NCBI GenBank assembly: GCA_012103315.1
Contig: WLWZ01000001.1
Location: 620,001-684,000 of the forward strand
Direction of reading: 5' to 3'
From: Alphaproteobacteria bacterium
GTDB lineage: Bacteria > Pseudomonadota > Alphaproteobacteria > MPNO01 > UBA2964
Length of the DNA: 64,000 nucleotides
The notes below the pieces were generated by a model. The model saw only the letters and a list, made by a program, of their open reading frames with translations. It was not told the origin of the DNA and ran no database searches. Shown piece after piece: positions 45,685 through 54,398 of this stretch (positions are counted from its first letter, which is position 1; the number at the start of each line of letters is the position of its first letter). A program made the position numbers and the translations under genes.

Positions 45685-46677
45685 TTAAAGGCTTTCTAAT
45701 AAAGCAATTAATTCTCTCATTTCAATTGGTAATTGTGACATGAATTTAACGGTTTCAGCACTGCCAGGGTGTCGAAAGCCAAGTTCGAAAGCGTGTAACG
45801 TCTGGCCTCGTAACTGCTTGATATACTTTAATGTTTCTTCGTTTAATGGTGTTCGTCTCGCGCGGCTTATGCCCCCGCCATAGGTGGTGTCTCCGATTAC
45901 CGGGTGGCCAATATGTGCCATATGCACCCGAATTTGATGAGTGCGCCCGGTGGCGAGCTTGCACTCTATGAGGCTGGCACAATTCCCGAAGCGCTTTATT
46001 ACCTTATAGCCGGTTTTAGCGTTCTTTCCGCCGCTGGGTAAGACCGCCATCTTTTTCCGGTTTTGCCTATTACGACCGATATTTCCCTCTATATCGCCGC
46101 TTCTAGGCCGTGGGATACCCCAAACTAATGCTTGATAAGCACGGCTGATCGTACGCGCTGAAAACTGTTCTGACAGGTCTATATGGGTGTTGTCATTTTT
46201 CGCGACCACTATCAATCCGCTGGTTTCCTTGTCGAGACGATGGACAATTCCTGGGCGCTTGACGCCGCCAATACCGGAGAGAGTTTCACCGCAATGAGCA
46301 AGGAGTGCATTAACGAGAGTCCCGCCGCTATTGCCTGGTGCGGGGTGAACGACAAGCCCGGCCGGTTTATCGATGACGACTAAATCTAGGTCTTCGTAAA
46401 TGACGTTGAGATCGATCGCTTCAGGTTGCGGGATAGCGGGTTCAGCTGGGGGGATGTCGAGTGTGAATGCCTCTCCCGATTTGACCCTATATGAGGGGTC
46501 GGTTATCGTCGCGTCGGCTGAGGTTAGCTGCCCATTTTCGATGAGAGCTTTGATGCGGGTACGAGAATGCCCGGAAAGAGCGGTGGCCAGCATCCGGTCC
46601 AATCGATCACCGTCAGTATCGGCAATGACGTGGTGACGGGTAGCAGCCTCAGTAGATGGGTCATTTGGCATCGTCAT
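45685..46677 (-). CDS. rluD: RluA-family pseudouridine synthase (RluD type)
   Basis: This 330-residue enzyme modifies uridines of 23S rRNA. It has an N-terminal S4 RNA-binding domain (RLDRMLATALSGHSRTRIKA), the catalytic motif HRLDKETSGLIVVAKN and the C-terminal GRTHQIRVHMAHIGHPVIGD. The start at 46677 or 46671 was chosen because longer versions would run into the divergent DUF6476 gene and add an unlikely threonine-rich leader; no strong ribosome-binding site is visible. Position next to rpoH supports the RluD assignment. Confidence 0.9.
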   Translation of the reverse strand: MTMPNDPSTEAATRHHVIADTDGDRLDRMLATALSGHSRTRIKALIENGQLTSADATITDPSYRVKSGEAFTLDIPPAEPAIPQPEAIDLNVIYEDLDLVVIDKPAGLVVHPAPGNSGGTLVNALLAHCGETLSGIGGVKRPGIVHRLDKETSGLIVVAKNDNTHIDLSEQFSARTISRAYQALVWGIPRPRSGDIEGNIGRNRQNRKKMAVLPSGGKNAKTGYKVIKRFGNCASLIECKLATGRTHQIRVHMAHIGHPVIGDTTYGGGISRARRTPLNEETLKYIKQLRGQTLHAFELGFRHPGSAETVKFMSQLPIEMRELIALLESL

Positions 46678-46699
46678 AGAAAGAGAGTGAGCATAAACC

Positions 46700-47029
46700 A
46701 TGCGTGGGCTCAAGGGTTTGGTGATTGGAATGGGTGTGTTGATCGTCGTTGGGTTGACGGTTGTCATCGTTACGGTGATCAAGAGATATGACGGCGGGGA
46801 TAACTCGAAAGCGGTGAAATCACCGGCAGTCGTATCCGTGCCTGTCGAACATGGTTTTGGTGAAAAACGTATTCAGGTGCCTAAAGGCGCTAAAATTACG
46901 GAAACCATTCTCGAAGGAAAGCGTTTGATCGTCCGGCTTGAACTCAGCGATGGTGCACAGGCATTTCTCCTGATCGATGTAAATACAGGGCAGCGCATCG
47001 GGTTAATAAGGCTGGGTAGCAGTCAATAG
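46700..47029 (+). CDS. DUF6476-type single-pass membrane protein
   Basis: This 109-residue protein has one N-terminal membrane segment (about residues 6-27) and then a periplasmic part with RIQVPKGAKITETILEGKRL and FLLIDVNTGQRIGLI. I recognise the pattern as the alphaproteobacterial DUF6476 family, usually next to rluD. Its function is unknown. The start faces that of rluD, with about 22 nt between them. A tRNA-Glu gene follows 67 nt downstream. Confidence 0.72.
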   Translation: MRGLKGLVIGMGVLIVVGLTVVIVTVIKRYDGGDNSKAVKSPAVVSVPVEHGFGEKRIQVPKGAKITETILEGKRLIVRLELSDGAQAFLLIDVNTGQRIGLIRLGSSQ

Positions 47030-47096
47030 CGGCGACGTCCAAAAAACACGCTTGATCCTCAGCAAGACCTCGCCTATGAAGCGTCTATGTCATGCC

Positions 47097-47172
47097 GTCC
47101 CCTTCGTCTAGCGGCCTAGGACATCGCCCTCTCACGGCGAAAACAGGGGTTCGATTCCCCTAGGGGACGCCA
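47097..47172 (+). tRNA. tRNA-Glu (anticodon CTC)
   Basis: The 76-nt cloverleaf has an acceptor stem GTCCCCT/AGGGGAC (47097-47103 with 47162-47168), discriminator G47169 and an encoded CCA (47170-47172). The anticodon stem TCGCC/GGCGA encloses the loop CTCTCAC with anticodon CTC at 47131-47133, reading GAG. The T arm contains GGTTCGATTCC. It reads the less flexible Glu codon, so a second tRNA-Glu(TTC) gene must exist elsewhere. Confidence 0.95.
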
Positions 47173-47462
47173 TTTTCATTCTAAACAACTGAAACAAAAC
47201 GAATTTTCTTTCGGGAAAATTGGCGTATTCGGTGACTGGTACAGAAAACTGGTGCGGTACAGATAGATTGATGTTTCTGCCATTCAGCTGTCTCAACCAT
47301 CCGTCGGAGAGATTCTCTGGAGGGGTCGAACTATCTGGCGAAATTAACAGAGGAAATTACATCCTAAAACAAGGATAATCGGGCTTTGTTGCCACTTTGG
47401 AAACTTGGCCGGCCAGACGCCGTATAATATTTTATTGAGAATGCCTGACGCTTTTTTTAAGC
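47173..47462. other. Gene-free AT-rich interval after tRNA-Glu
   Basis: No coding sequence is convincing here. An AT-rich palindrome, AATTTTC/GAAAATT, lies at 47202-47221 and may end the tRNA transcript, though no T-tract follows. GGTACAG occurs twice about 20 nt apart near 47240-47262. The interval separates the tRNA from the leftward von Willebrand A gene. Confidence 0.5.
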
Positions 47463-49259
47463 CTATTTTTGAAGCTCGCCGATAACCTTCATCCCGTACA
47501 TCGCAATATACGACCCGCCATGGGCGGAGATTGTTTTAAGCTTGAGATACTTGGCGGTTGTTTCCGGAAGGGTAAATGACTGCCAACCATCAGGAAGGGT
47601 AACTGCATTCTGAGTTCTGAATTTTCCAACGGAACGGAACTTGCCGGTCGGTCCTTCATCGCCGACAAGAATTTCGAAATCTTTGATATTATATTTTTCC
47701 GCCCCTCCGATATAAATCTGCACTGCTTTGAGCTTTGCAGATTTTTCGTCTTTAAACGCCCAGACACCTTCACCAACACGTACAACCGCGCGTTTGCGGT
47801 TGCCTAGGTTTACTTTTACCCATTCATCATTGGGGCTAAAGAGCAGATCTCCGCCATTGGTTGGTGCGAAAACGTCAACTCCTTCTGGTCGCTTGCGGGA
47901 TATGATTGCTTTGGAATCTTTGTTTAATTTTCCGATTAACTGGATGGCATTACCACCTACGTAGCTACCATAGCTATTGAGCAACTTGAGTTTTACGAAA
48001 TGTGCGGTTGTTTCCGGCAATGAGAAGTGTTGCCAGCCATCCGGCAGAACACGGGCGTTGAAGGTAGTGAATTTACCCAAAGATTTGTAGGGCCCCGCGA
48101 GTTCATCAGCGGTTAAAATTTCAAAAGTTCGCAAATTATATTTATCGCGGCCATTCACCATGACTTTGGCCTTATTGATGGTTACGGACTTTCCGTCCTT
48201 AAACGACCAAACACCTTCACCGCCGTATGTGGGGCGCCGTTTAGAGGCAAATTTCTCTGGACTTTCTTGGTTAATGCCGCGCCATTTCCAGTTCGGTGCA
48301 TACACCAGTTTTGCACCATTATTCTGGGCAAAAACATCGATACCATCATCCTTTTTAGCGCTGCTTTTAGCTTCGGAATCTTTGTTTAATTTTCCGATAA
48401 GCTGGATAGCATTGCCACCAACATAACTTCCGTAACTATTGATCAGTTTGAGTTTTACAAAATGCGCCGTTGTTTTTGGCAATGGAAAATGTTGCCAGCC
48501 ATCCGGTAGAACACGGGCGTTGAAGGTCGTAAATTTCCCTAAAGACTTGTATGGCCCGGCTAGTTCGTCAGAGGTGAAAACTTCAAAAGTTCGTAAATTA
48601 TATTTATCGCGGCCATTCACCATGACTTTGGCCTTATTGATGGTTACTGATTTTCCATCCTTGAACGACCAAACACCTTCGCCGCCGTATGTTGGGCGCC
48701 GTTTAGACGCAAATTTTTCTGGGCTTTCCTGATTAATGCCTGCCCATTTTGTGTTCGGAGCGTATTCGAGTTTTGCACCATTATTCTGGGCAAAAACATC
48801 GACACCTTCATCCTTCTTGGCGCTGCTTTTGGCTTCGGAGTCTTTATCTATTTTTCCGATTATACGAATAGCATTGCCGCCAACATAGCTGCCAAAGCTG
48901 TTTTTAAGGACAATTTTGACGTAATAGGCGGTTGTTTTTGGGAATTTGAATCCCTGCCATCCGGCCGGCCTCATTTTAACGTTCAACGCCTTGAATTTGC
49001 CGACGGAACGAAATGGTCCTTTCAGCTCCTCACCCGCCAATACTTCAAATTCTTTGACGTTGTATTTATTTTGCGAGGGGACCAACATTTCAATTCGATC
49101 GAACGTGGCGGACTTCCCGTCTTTAAAGGACCATACGGCTTCGCCCCCATAGGTCGGACGATTCTTTTTCACAAAGGCTTCGTGATTTTTGTTGAGGTTC
49201 AGCCATTTCCAACTTGGCGCGTATTCGAGTTTTGCACCATTTTCATCGGCAAGAACATC
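47463..49259. repeat. Four tandem repeats in the von Willebrand A gene
   Basis: About 460-nt units code for the four repeat domains. The middle two are almost identical over long stretches; for example the segment starting TATTTATCGCGGCC recurs at 48139 and 48601, 462 nt apart. This points to recent duplication or gene conversion and could allow changes in repeat number by recombination. Confidence 0.75.
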
Positions 49260-49949
49260 ACCATTAAATTCCTGAGGTTTTGCTGTTTGGACAATGGCCG
49301 TCTTCTCGACGCCTTTTTTGACATCTTGCAGGGCGCTGGCAAGTCCAGCAGCGTTAGAGGCGCTGTAATATTTTCCGCCGGTAATTTTTGTTACACACTG
49401 AAGCTTCTGTGCGGCTTTCTTTCCAAGTGTAAAGCCGACGATATTAACAGATACGTCCAAGCCCGAAGCTTTAAGGCTTTTTGCTGCTGCGCAGGGGTCG
49501 CCTTTACATTCTTCCAAACCATCGGTCACAAGGATGATTTGATTGTCCTGACCCTTAAATACTTTGAACGATTTGGCTGCCTTCGTTAGGGCCGCTGCAA
49601 TCGGTGTTTCACCTTTTGCTTTTAATCCGGATATTGTTTTACCTAAAACGGTAGCGTCTTCCGAACCGATCGGTGCGACAAGCTCTATGTCTTTGCAATC
49701 TTTGGCGCGGCGGTGGCCATATAAAAGAAGGCCTAAATTCGCCTTCGATGGCATTTCACCTAATGTTTTACCTAGAAGGTCTTTGGCAACACTCATGCGT
49801 GTCTTGCCACCAATTTTCTTTTTCATTGATCCTGATGCATCAACAATGAAGAGAATATTGGTAGCGGCACTAGCCGGCACGATAGAGATCAGTATTAGAG
49901 AAAAGGATAATAGAAGTAACGAAGCCGAGCGAATGGTGAAATTACGCAT
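47463..49949 (-). CDS. Exported von Willebrand A protein with four C-terminal repeats
   Basis: This 828-residue protein has a signal peptide (cleavage likely after ASA, residue 28), then a von Willebrand A domain at about 31-215 with a full metal site: DASGS (37-41), T115 in GETP and D143 in VTDG. Four repeats of about 154 residues follow (from about 231, 384, 538 and 692), each with a DVFAxNNGAKLxYAP start, RPTYGGExVWSFKDGKS, GWQxFxLPxTTA and SYVGGNAIxxIGK. The repeats look like beta-sandwich (discoidin-like) binding modules. Repeats 2 and 3 are nearly identical, also in DNA. I infer an extracellular or surface adhesion or binding role. The gene is lysine- and AT-rich compared with its neighbours. 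Confidence 0.85.
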   Translation of the reverse strand: MRNFTIRSASLLLLSFSLILISIVPASAATNILFIVDASGSMKKKIGGKTRMSVAKDLLGKTLGEMPSKANLGLLLYGHRRAKDCKDIELVAPIGSEDATVLGKTISGLKAKGETPIAAALTKAAKSFKVFKGQDNQIILVTDGLEECKGDPCAAAKSLKASGLDVSVNIVGFTLGKKAAQKLQCVTKITGGKYYSASNAAGLASALQDVKKGVEKTAIVQTAKPQEFNGDVLADENGAKLEYAPSWKWLNLNKNHEAFVKKNRPTYGGEAVWSFKDGKSATFDRIEMLVPSQNKYNVKEFEVLAGEELKGPFRSVGKFKALNVKMRPAGWQGFKFPKTTAYYVKIVLKNSFGSYVGGNAIRIIGKIDKDSEAKSSAKKDEGVDVFAQNNGAKLEYAPNTKWAGINQESPEKFASKRRPTYGGEGVWSFKDGKSVTINKAKVMVNGRDKYNLRTFEVFTSDELAGPYKSLGKFTTFNARVLPDGWQHFPLPKTTAHFVKLKLINSYGSYVGGNAIQLIGKLNKDSEAKSSAKKDDGIDVFAQNNGAKLVYAPNWKWRGINQESPEKFASKRRPTYGGEGVWSFKDGKSVTINKAKVMVNGRDKYNLRTFEILTADELAGPYKSLGKFTTFNARVLPDGWQHFSLPETTAHFVKLKLLNSYGSYVGGNAIQLIGKLNKDSKAIISRKRPEGVDVFAPTNGGDLLFSPNDEWVKVNLGNRKRAVVRVGEGVWAFKDEKSAKLKAVQIYIGGAEKYNIKDFEILVGDEGPTGKFRSVGKFRTQNAVTLPDGWQSFTLPETTAKYLKLKTISAHGGSYIAMYGMKVIGELQK

Positions 49950-50162
49950 CGATTTATCCTTTAGAAATTAAAAATGCCTTTAAAACTGCAGTATTCACGA
50001 TGAATTTTTATCATCTACGTATTTATCGGTAAAGGCGGTATAGGGGGAATCAATTTGATTTGAGGTGGCTGAAATATGGTCTAAATCATTATCCTAGTTT
50101 CAGAAAATTCCGGCAGTTTGGCCTGATGGGATGCGATATCACGAGCCCCATTTTTGAGTGCG

Positions 50163-51416
50163 TTACGCGGGGACCGCTCCGGTCATACGAGAGGTCGGTT
50201 TGTCGTTCATGAACAGCTGACACAGGCCGGCGGTCACGCCAATGAGGACCCCGATTTGCCAGGCGAGATCATAATTCCCCATCGCATCGAAAAGAAGCCC
50301 AGCGCCCCAAGCCCCAACGAAGGAGCCCGTTTGATGGCAGAAGAATGCGATGCCCGTCAGGGTCGCCATGTTACGTAATCCGAATATCTGGCCCACTAAT
50401 CCAGTGACCAGCGGCGCTACACCGAGCCACAGAAGGCCCATGATAGCCGCGAATATAAGAGTTGTTGTTGGCGTCGCGGGTAGCAGAAAATAGACCACGA
50501 TAAAGGCCGACCGCAATATGTAGACTGAGCCGAGTATAACGTGTTTGGGATACTTGCCCCCCATCCATCCGAGAATATAGCAGCCGATCGCATTAAAACC
50601 GCCAATCACACCGAGCGCCTGAGCACTAAGCGTCGGCGACTGGCCACAAATTTCTAAATAAGCAGGCAGGTGGGCGGCAATAAAGATCAGCTGCAGACCA
50701 CAGACAAAGTAAGCCACAGCCATCGTGACATATCCCTTGTGTTGCCAAGCTTCAGACAGAACTTCCTTTAAGGACATCCTCGTATCGGAATCGGTAGACT
50801 CTTTAGCCATCTGCAACTCGGCTTTGTCTCCAGCGCCGGTAAAAAATGCGGCTGGGATCATCACAACGCAAAGGCCGAGGAAACCTACCATCGCCATGGT
50901 CCAGCTGTGGCTGTCTATTAGTCCTTGCGCAAGGGGTGCGGCGATAAAGGTTCCGATCGACCCAGCCGCAGATATTGTCCCTAGCATCACACTTCGTTTG
51001 ATCGGTGAAACAGCTCGCGCCGATGCGGCGAGGGCAAGGCTGAGCCCGGTACAGGCGAGAGCAAGCCCAACCATGACACCCAGCCCAATCCAGAGGGCGA
51101 TTGGTCCCTCCGCGATCATGGTAACCCCGAGTCCAGCTCCATAAAGCAAGGAGCCCAGGATCGTCATCATGCGGCAACCAACTCTATCGGCAAATGCGCC
51201 AATTATTGGTTGGCTTAATCCCCAGACAAAGTTCTGTATGGCGATGGCCAAGGTGAAATCGGCAACGGAAATACCTAGGTCTTGCGTTACCGGAGAGACA
51301 AACAATCCAAAGCTCTGGCGCATGCCCATGCTCATGGTGAGCATGAGGCTTGCGCCAGTCAGAACTGATATAGTTTGGGCGCTGGTATAGCCGGGAGCGT
51401 TGGTTGTATTAGCCAT
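50163..51416 (-). CDS. MFS transporter
   Basis: This 417-residue protein has twelve predicted membrane segments in two halves, with the loop motif GAFADRVGCRMM between segments 2 and 3 and a long central cytoplasmic loop with charged residues (DKAELQMAKESTDSDTR). It resembles the oxalate/formate or monocarboxylate antiporter-like branch of MFS, but the substrate is not clear. A TauD-type dioxygenase gene lies 84 nt upstream on the same strand, so it may import the dioxygenase's substrate. Confidence 0.87.
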   Translation of the reverse strand: MANTTNAPGYTSAQTISVLTGASLMLTMSMGMRQSFGLFVSPVTQDLGISVADFTLAIAIQNFVWGLSQPIIGAFADRVGCRMMTILGSLLYGAGLGVTMIAEGPIALWIGLGVMVGLALACTGLSLALAASARAVSPIKRSVMLGTISAAGSIGTFIAAPLAQGLIDSHSWTMAMVGFLGLCVVMIPAAFFTGAGDKAELQMAKESTDSDTRMSLKEVLSEAWQHKGYVTMAVAYFVCGLQLIFIAAHLPAYLEICGQSPTLSAQALGVIGGFNAIGCYILGWMGGKYPKHVILGSVYILRSAFIVVYFLLPATPTTTLIFAAIMGLLWLGVAPLVTGLVGQIFGLRNMATLTGIAFFCHQTGSFVGAWGAGLLFDAMGNYDLAWQIGVLIGVTAGLCQLFMNDKPTSRMTGAVPA

Positions 51417-51500
51417 TGGGGATCACCGCCGAAAAGTCTATGAATAAACTATAGAAGTGAAACCTGGCACGCTAGTTGCCGGACATGCGGCTAGGCGATT

Positions 51501-52379
51501 TTAGGCCGTCATAGTGCAGCGATAGAGAAGGCGTGTTGCGTCGCCGCTGTAATCCTTCACTGCGCGATGTTGTACGACCCTGTTATCCCAAACCGCTAAA
51601 GCGCCCTCTTCCCATTCAAAACGGCAAGTCGCTTCCGGCGACTTGATGATGTCGAATAGAATGCCAAGAATGTTCTGGCTGTGAACCCGGCTTACACCCT
51701 TGATGTAACAAACGTACGATTCATTAATCGCAATCCATTTGCGACCAGTGACTGGGTGTGTGCGGACTAATGGCATTTCAAAGGGAGGCATCCGAAGGCG
51801 CGCTTGAGCCGCTTCCTCCGGGTCGAGATATCGGTCGGTAATATGTCCGGTAGCGTCGGGAGACTGAATGACCTGTAGTGAATCGAGATATTGCGCGAAT
51901 AGAGGATCTAGAGATTCATAAACATAAGTAGCGTTGGCATACATGGTGTCACCGCCATTTTTCGGAACGGCTTTTCCAAACAAGGCCGTAAAAGCGGGTG
52001 CGTCAGCACGAAAACCACCATCGGCATGCCAGACGTGATTGCGTAAATGAGAATCTTTTGCGGCGCTAATAACGGTAGCATCTGGGTTGTCCGGCGCGCG
52101 TGGCGTATGGGGGCCGGCATAATCGAAGAATTCACCAAGGAACCCGCCAAATTTAGTAAAATTTTCTGCAGTTACAGTACCCGGTGCGAAAACAACGAGG
52201 CCGCGATTGTGCAGCAAGTCGCGCATTTTGGCTCGGAAACCTTCACTGATTGAGTCACCGTTAAACCGATAGCCGGATATATAAGAGCCTACGGACTCCT
52301 TTATTGGTGAAACGCTTGCGCCGTCAAGCGCGGCTACATTGTCGGCAGCCAGCCGAACGGTTGAATTCGCGGAACTCAT
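51501..52379 (-). CDS. TauD/TfdA-family 2-oxoglutarate dioxygenase
   Basis: This 292-residue protein has the iron-binding HxD motif in VWHADGGF (H118, D120), the distal histidine in VVQHRAVKDY, and a 2-oxoglutarate-binding arginine near LLYRCTMTA at the end. Such enzymes hydroxylate sulfonates, phenoxyacetates or carnitine-like compounds and release a product such as sulfite. It lies just upstream of the MFS transporter gene. A second, different member of the family is encoded at 59397-60299. The substrate is unknown. Confidence 0.86.
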   Translation of the reverse strand: MSSANSTVRLAADNVAALDGASVSPIKESVGSYISGYRFNGDSISEGFRAKMRDLLHNRGLVVFAPGTVTAENFTKFGGFLGEFFDYAGPHTPRAPDNPDATVISAAKDSHLRNHVWHADGGFRADAPAFTALFGKAVPKNGGDTMYANATYVYESLDPLFAQYLDSLQVIQSPDATGHITDRYLDPEEAAQARLRMPPFEMPLVRTHPVTGRKWIAINESYVCYIKGVSRVHSQNILGILFDIIKSPEATCRFEWEEGALAVWDNRVVQHRAVKDYSGDATRLLYRCTMTA

Positions 52380-52518
52380 TTATCAAAACCTTATCGGTAA
52401 ATCAGAGATGTCGGGTTTTAGAACAGGAACCCTGTAGTTTCAACCTCAATGCAGGGTGTATTTGAAGCAGCACTTTCGCGTGGGAATAACTCGATTATCT
52501 TGGAGTAAGATTGGTTAT

Positions 52519-53292
52519 TCAGGCGCCGACGGCAATAGGACCATCGGAGAGTTTATTGACGAACTGATGGACGTATTCGTTTCCAGAGGAGTACAGCCGA
52601 TCAGTGGGGCCGTCCCATACGAATTGACCGTCATGGATCATCGCCACCCGATCTGAAATGCGTTCGACTGTATTAAGATCGCTAGAGATCGAGATCGTGG
52701 TTGCTCCTAACGCCGAAACGCTTTCTGAGATAAACCGGCATATTTCATTACTCATGATTGGGTCGAGACCCGCTGTCGGTTCATCGAGAAACAAAAATTC
52801 AGGATCGTTGGCAATTGCCCGGGCGAAACCCACGCGTTTTTGCATGCCGCCTGACAGATCGCTGGGATAGAGATCGCAAACGTCGGCCGGAAGTCCAACG
52901 ATGGCGAGCTTTTCGATTGCAATTTCCCGAGCCTGATCATCCGACATTTCACCAAGGTTAGTCTGCAGAAAACCGATGTTTTCCCAAACCTTCAAACTGT
53001 CAAACAATCCGCCATACTGAAAAAGGACGCTACGGCGTTGTTCGTATTCTCTACGATCCCGTGCTGTCATCTCATGAAGGTTATGGCCATTTATCTTGAT
53101 CGTTCCGGCGTCTGGTGCAATTAGATATTGCAGGCATTTGAACAACAGAGACTTCCCACTGCCTGACGTGCCGATGATGGTGATGGCTTCGCCCTTGGCA
53201 ACATCAAGTGTCATATCTTTTAAGACATGATTGTTCCCAAAGCTTTTACGAAGCCCCGAAATTTGAAGTAGTGGTTGGCCTTTGGCTGTCAT
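52519..53292 (-). CDS. ABC transporter ATPase, MlaF type
   Basis: This 257-residue ATPase has Walker A in GTSGSGKS, the signature LSGGMQKRVGFARAIA and Walker B FLFLDEPTAGLDP. It resembles MlaF, the ATPase of the phospholipid-transport system of the outer membrane, in the LFQYGGLFDSLKVWENI segment. No permease (MlaE) or substrate-binding (MlaD) gene is next to it, which is unusual, so its partners must lie elsewhere or it is an orphan. It is divergent from the potassium channel gene. Confidence 0.85.
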   Translation of the reverse strand: MTAKGQPLLQISGLRKSFGNNHVLKDMTLDVAKGEAITIIGTSGSGKSLLFKCLQYLIAPDAGTIKINGHNLHEMTARDRREYEQRRSVLFQYGGLFDSLKVWENIGFLQTNLGEMSDDQAREIAIEKLAIVGLPADVCDLYPSDLSGGMQKRVGFARAIANDPEFLFLDEPTAGLDPIMSNEICRFISESVSALGATTISISSDLNTVERISDRVAMIHDGQFVWDGPTDRLYSSGNEYVHQFVNKLSDGPIAVGA

Positions 53293-53431
53293 GGGTAGGA
53301 ATCTGTATCTCGGTTATTTCAGATAGTTTCAAAATAGCCGATCAAGGAGTAGGGAGGAAACAGGTTTATCGGCCTTGTCAATCGAGAGAACAATGCGACT
53401 ATTGAATATAGTGAACGGGAGAGATTAATTA

Positions 53432-53872
53432 ATGTTCTTGCAACTGCTGCTAGGGGCCGGTGTGGTCTCTATTACGATAGCAATGGCGGCGGCCTTTATT
53501 GGTGCAGCAATATTCGTTTTACGTCGTTCCGCACCCTGGATTGGTGATCCACCGCCCATTCGGAATACGATTATCGCACTAACGCTGGTCTCGCTGTGGC
53601 TGCTGGTCGCTATCAGCGTCACCGTTTGGGTGTGGGCCGTTGTCTTTATGTTTCTTGATTTGTTTGCGAGCATCGAACCCGCTCTTTATTTCGCGGCAGC
53701 GACCCTGACGACTTTGGGCTATGGCGATATTATCTTGCCGATATCATGGAGATTGTTGACCGGAATATGTGCGGCCAACGGATTGCTGCTATTTGGTCTT
53801 TGTGCAGCATTTTTGTTTGAAGTATTCGCCCGGCTTCACGGTCGTAAAGACGACGTTAGTAACGAGAAGTAG
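53432..53872 (+). CDS. Small potassium channel family protein
   Basis: This 146-residue protein has membrane segments at about 5-30, 45-73 and 108-128. A pore loop between the last two carries the selectivity-filter motif TLTTLGYGDI (91-100). It lacks the RCK domain of larger bacterial channels and ends in a short charged tail. The first segment is an extra one compared with the minimal two-segment KcsA type. The gene stands alone between the MlaF-type ATPase and a small basic protein. Confidence 0.82.
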   Translation: MFLQLLLGAGVVSITIAMAAAFIGAAIFVLRRSAPWIGDPPPIRNTIIALTLVSLWLLVAISVTVWVWAVVFMFLDLFASIEPALYFAAATLTTLGYGDIILPISWRLLTGICAANGLLLFGLCAAFLFEVFARLHGRKDDVSNEK

Positions 53873-53905
53873 GGTGAAAGATCCCTACAGGGTTAGCGCC
53901 GAGTT

Positions 53906-54052
53906 CTATTCAGTAGCGGGTCGTTCTTCGCTTGTCTCGCCCTTGCGCTCGTCGGATTTTTCTTGCTTGGCGCGTTGTCGGTCGGCCTTTTTCTGGGCAC
54001 GCGCTTTTTCACGTTCACGGCGTTCAAAGCCATAGTTTGTTTTGCGAGCCAT
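53906..54052 (-). CDS. Small basic conserved protein
   Basis: This 48-residue protein begins MARKTNYGFERREREKAR and continues as an almost uninterrupted charged helix (RAQKKADRQRAKQEK), ending acidic. I recognise this start from small unnamed proteins of alphaproteobacteria; their function is unknown, though the composition suggests nucleic-acid or ribosome contact. A GAGAGGACG ribosome-binding site precedes the ATG. It converges on the potassium channel gene, 33 nt away. Confidence 0.65.
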   Translation of the reverse strand: MARKTNYGFERREREKARAQKKADRQRAKQEKSDERKGETSEERPATE

Positions 54053-54398
54053 TGGCGTCCTCTCTATCGCTTTTGAGATGTCCGCCCATTCTTAGAACAT
54101 CACTGACTCGCTGTACAGAGACCATTCCTTAGAGTTGCTACTGAATTGAGGCATATACCAGTTGACCAGTTCATGAACGCTAGAAAATCGAAGTTCTTGA
54201 CATTTTACAGCCAAGGGCCCATTTACCCCGTGTTGATTGTCTCGCGATAGCGCGAAGCGCCTGAATTGGGCGCCACGTCCCGGGACCAATAATCAAAAAA
54301 TCAACCCGTTCTGGCCGCGCCTGGAGCAGGGTCAAACGCCAGAAACCGTTTGCGGTGATACTACCGCGCGCGCCTCCTGGCACATAAGGAATCCTTTA
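54053..54398. other. Gene-free divergent region and leader of the helicase
   Basis: The 346 nt between the small basic protein and the helicase hold no convincing gene. A TTGACA box at 54197-54202 could be a -35 element for the helicase, but the matching -10 is weak. The long leader upstream of the GTG start is reminiscent of the long leaders of cold-induced RNA helicases. I cannot show regulation from the sequence. Confidence 0.4.

Noticed and set aside
47173..47462. Possible integrase remnant or attachment site after tRNA-Glu.
   Set aside because: The GGTACAG repeats and AT-rich palindrome are short, no frame shows recombinase motifs, and I saw no second copy of the tRNA end in the window.
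47500..49900. Several plus-strand frames opposite the von Willebrand A gene, some up to 172 codons.
   Set aside because: They are shadows produced by the repeated coding sequence. They lack ribosome-binding sites and any recognisable family.
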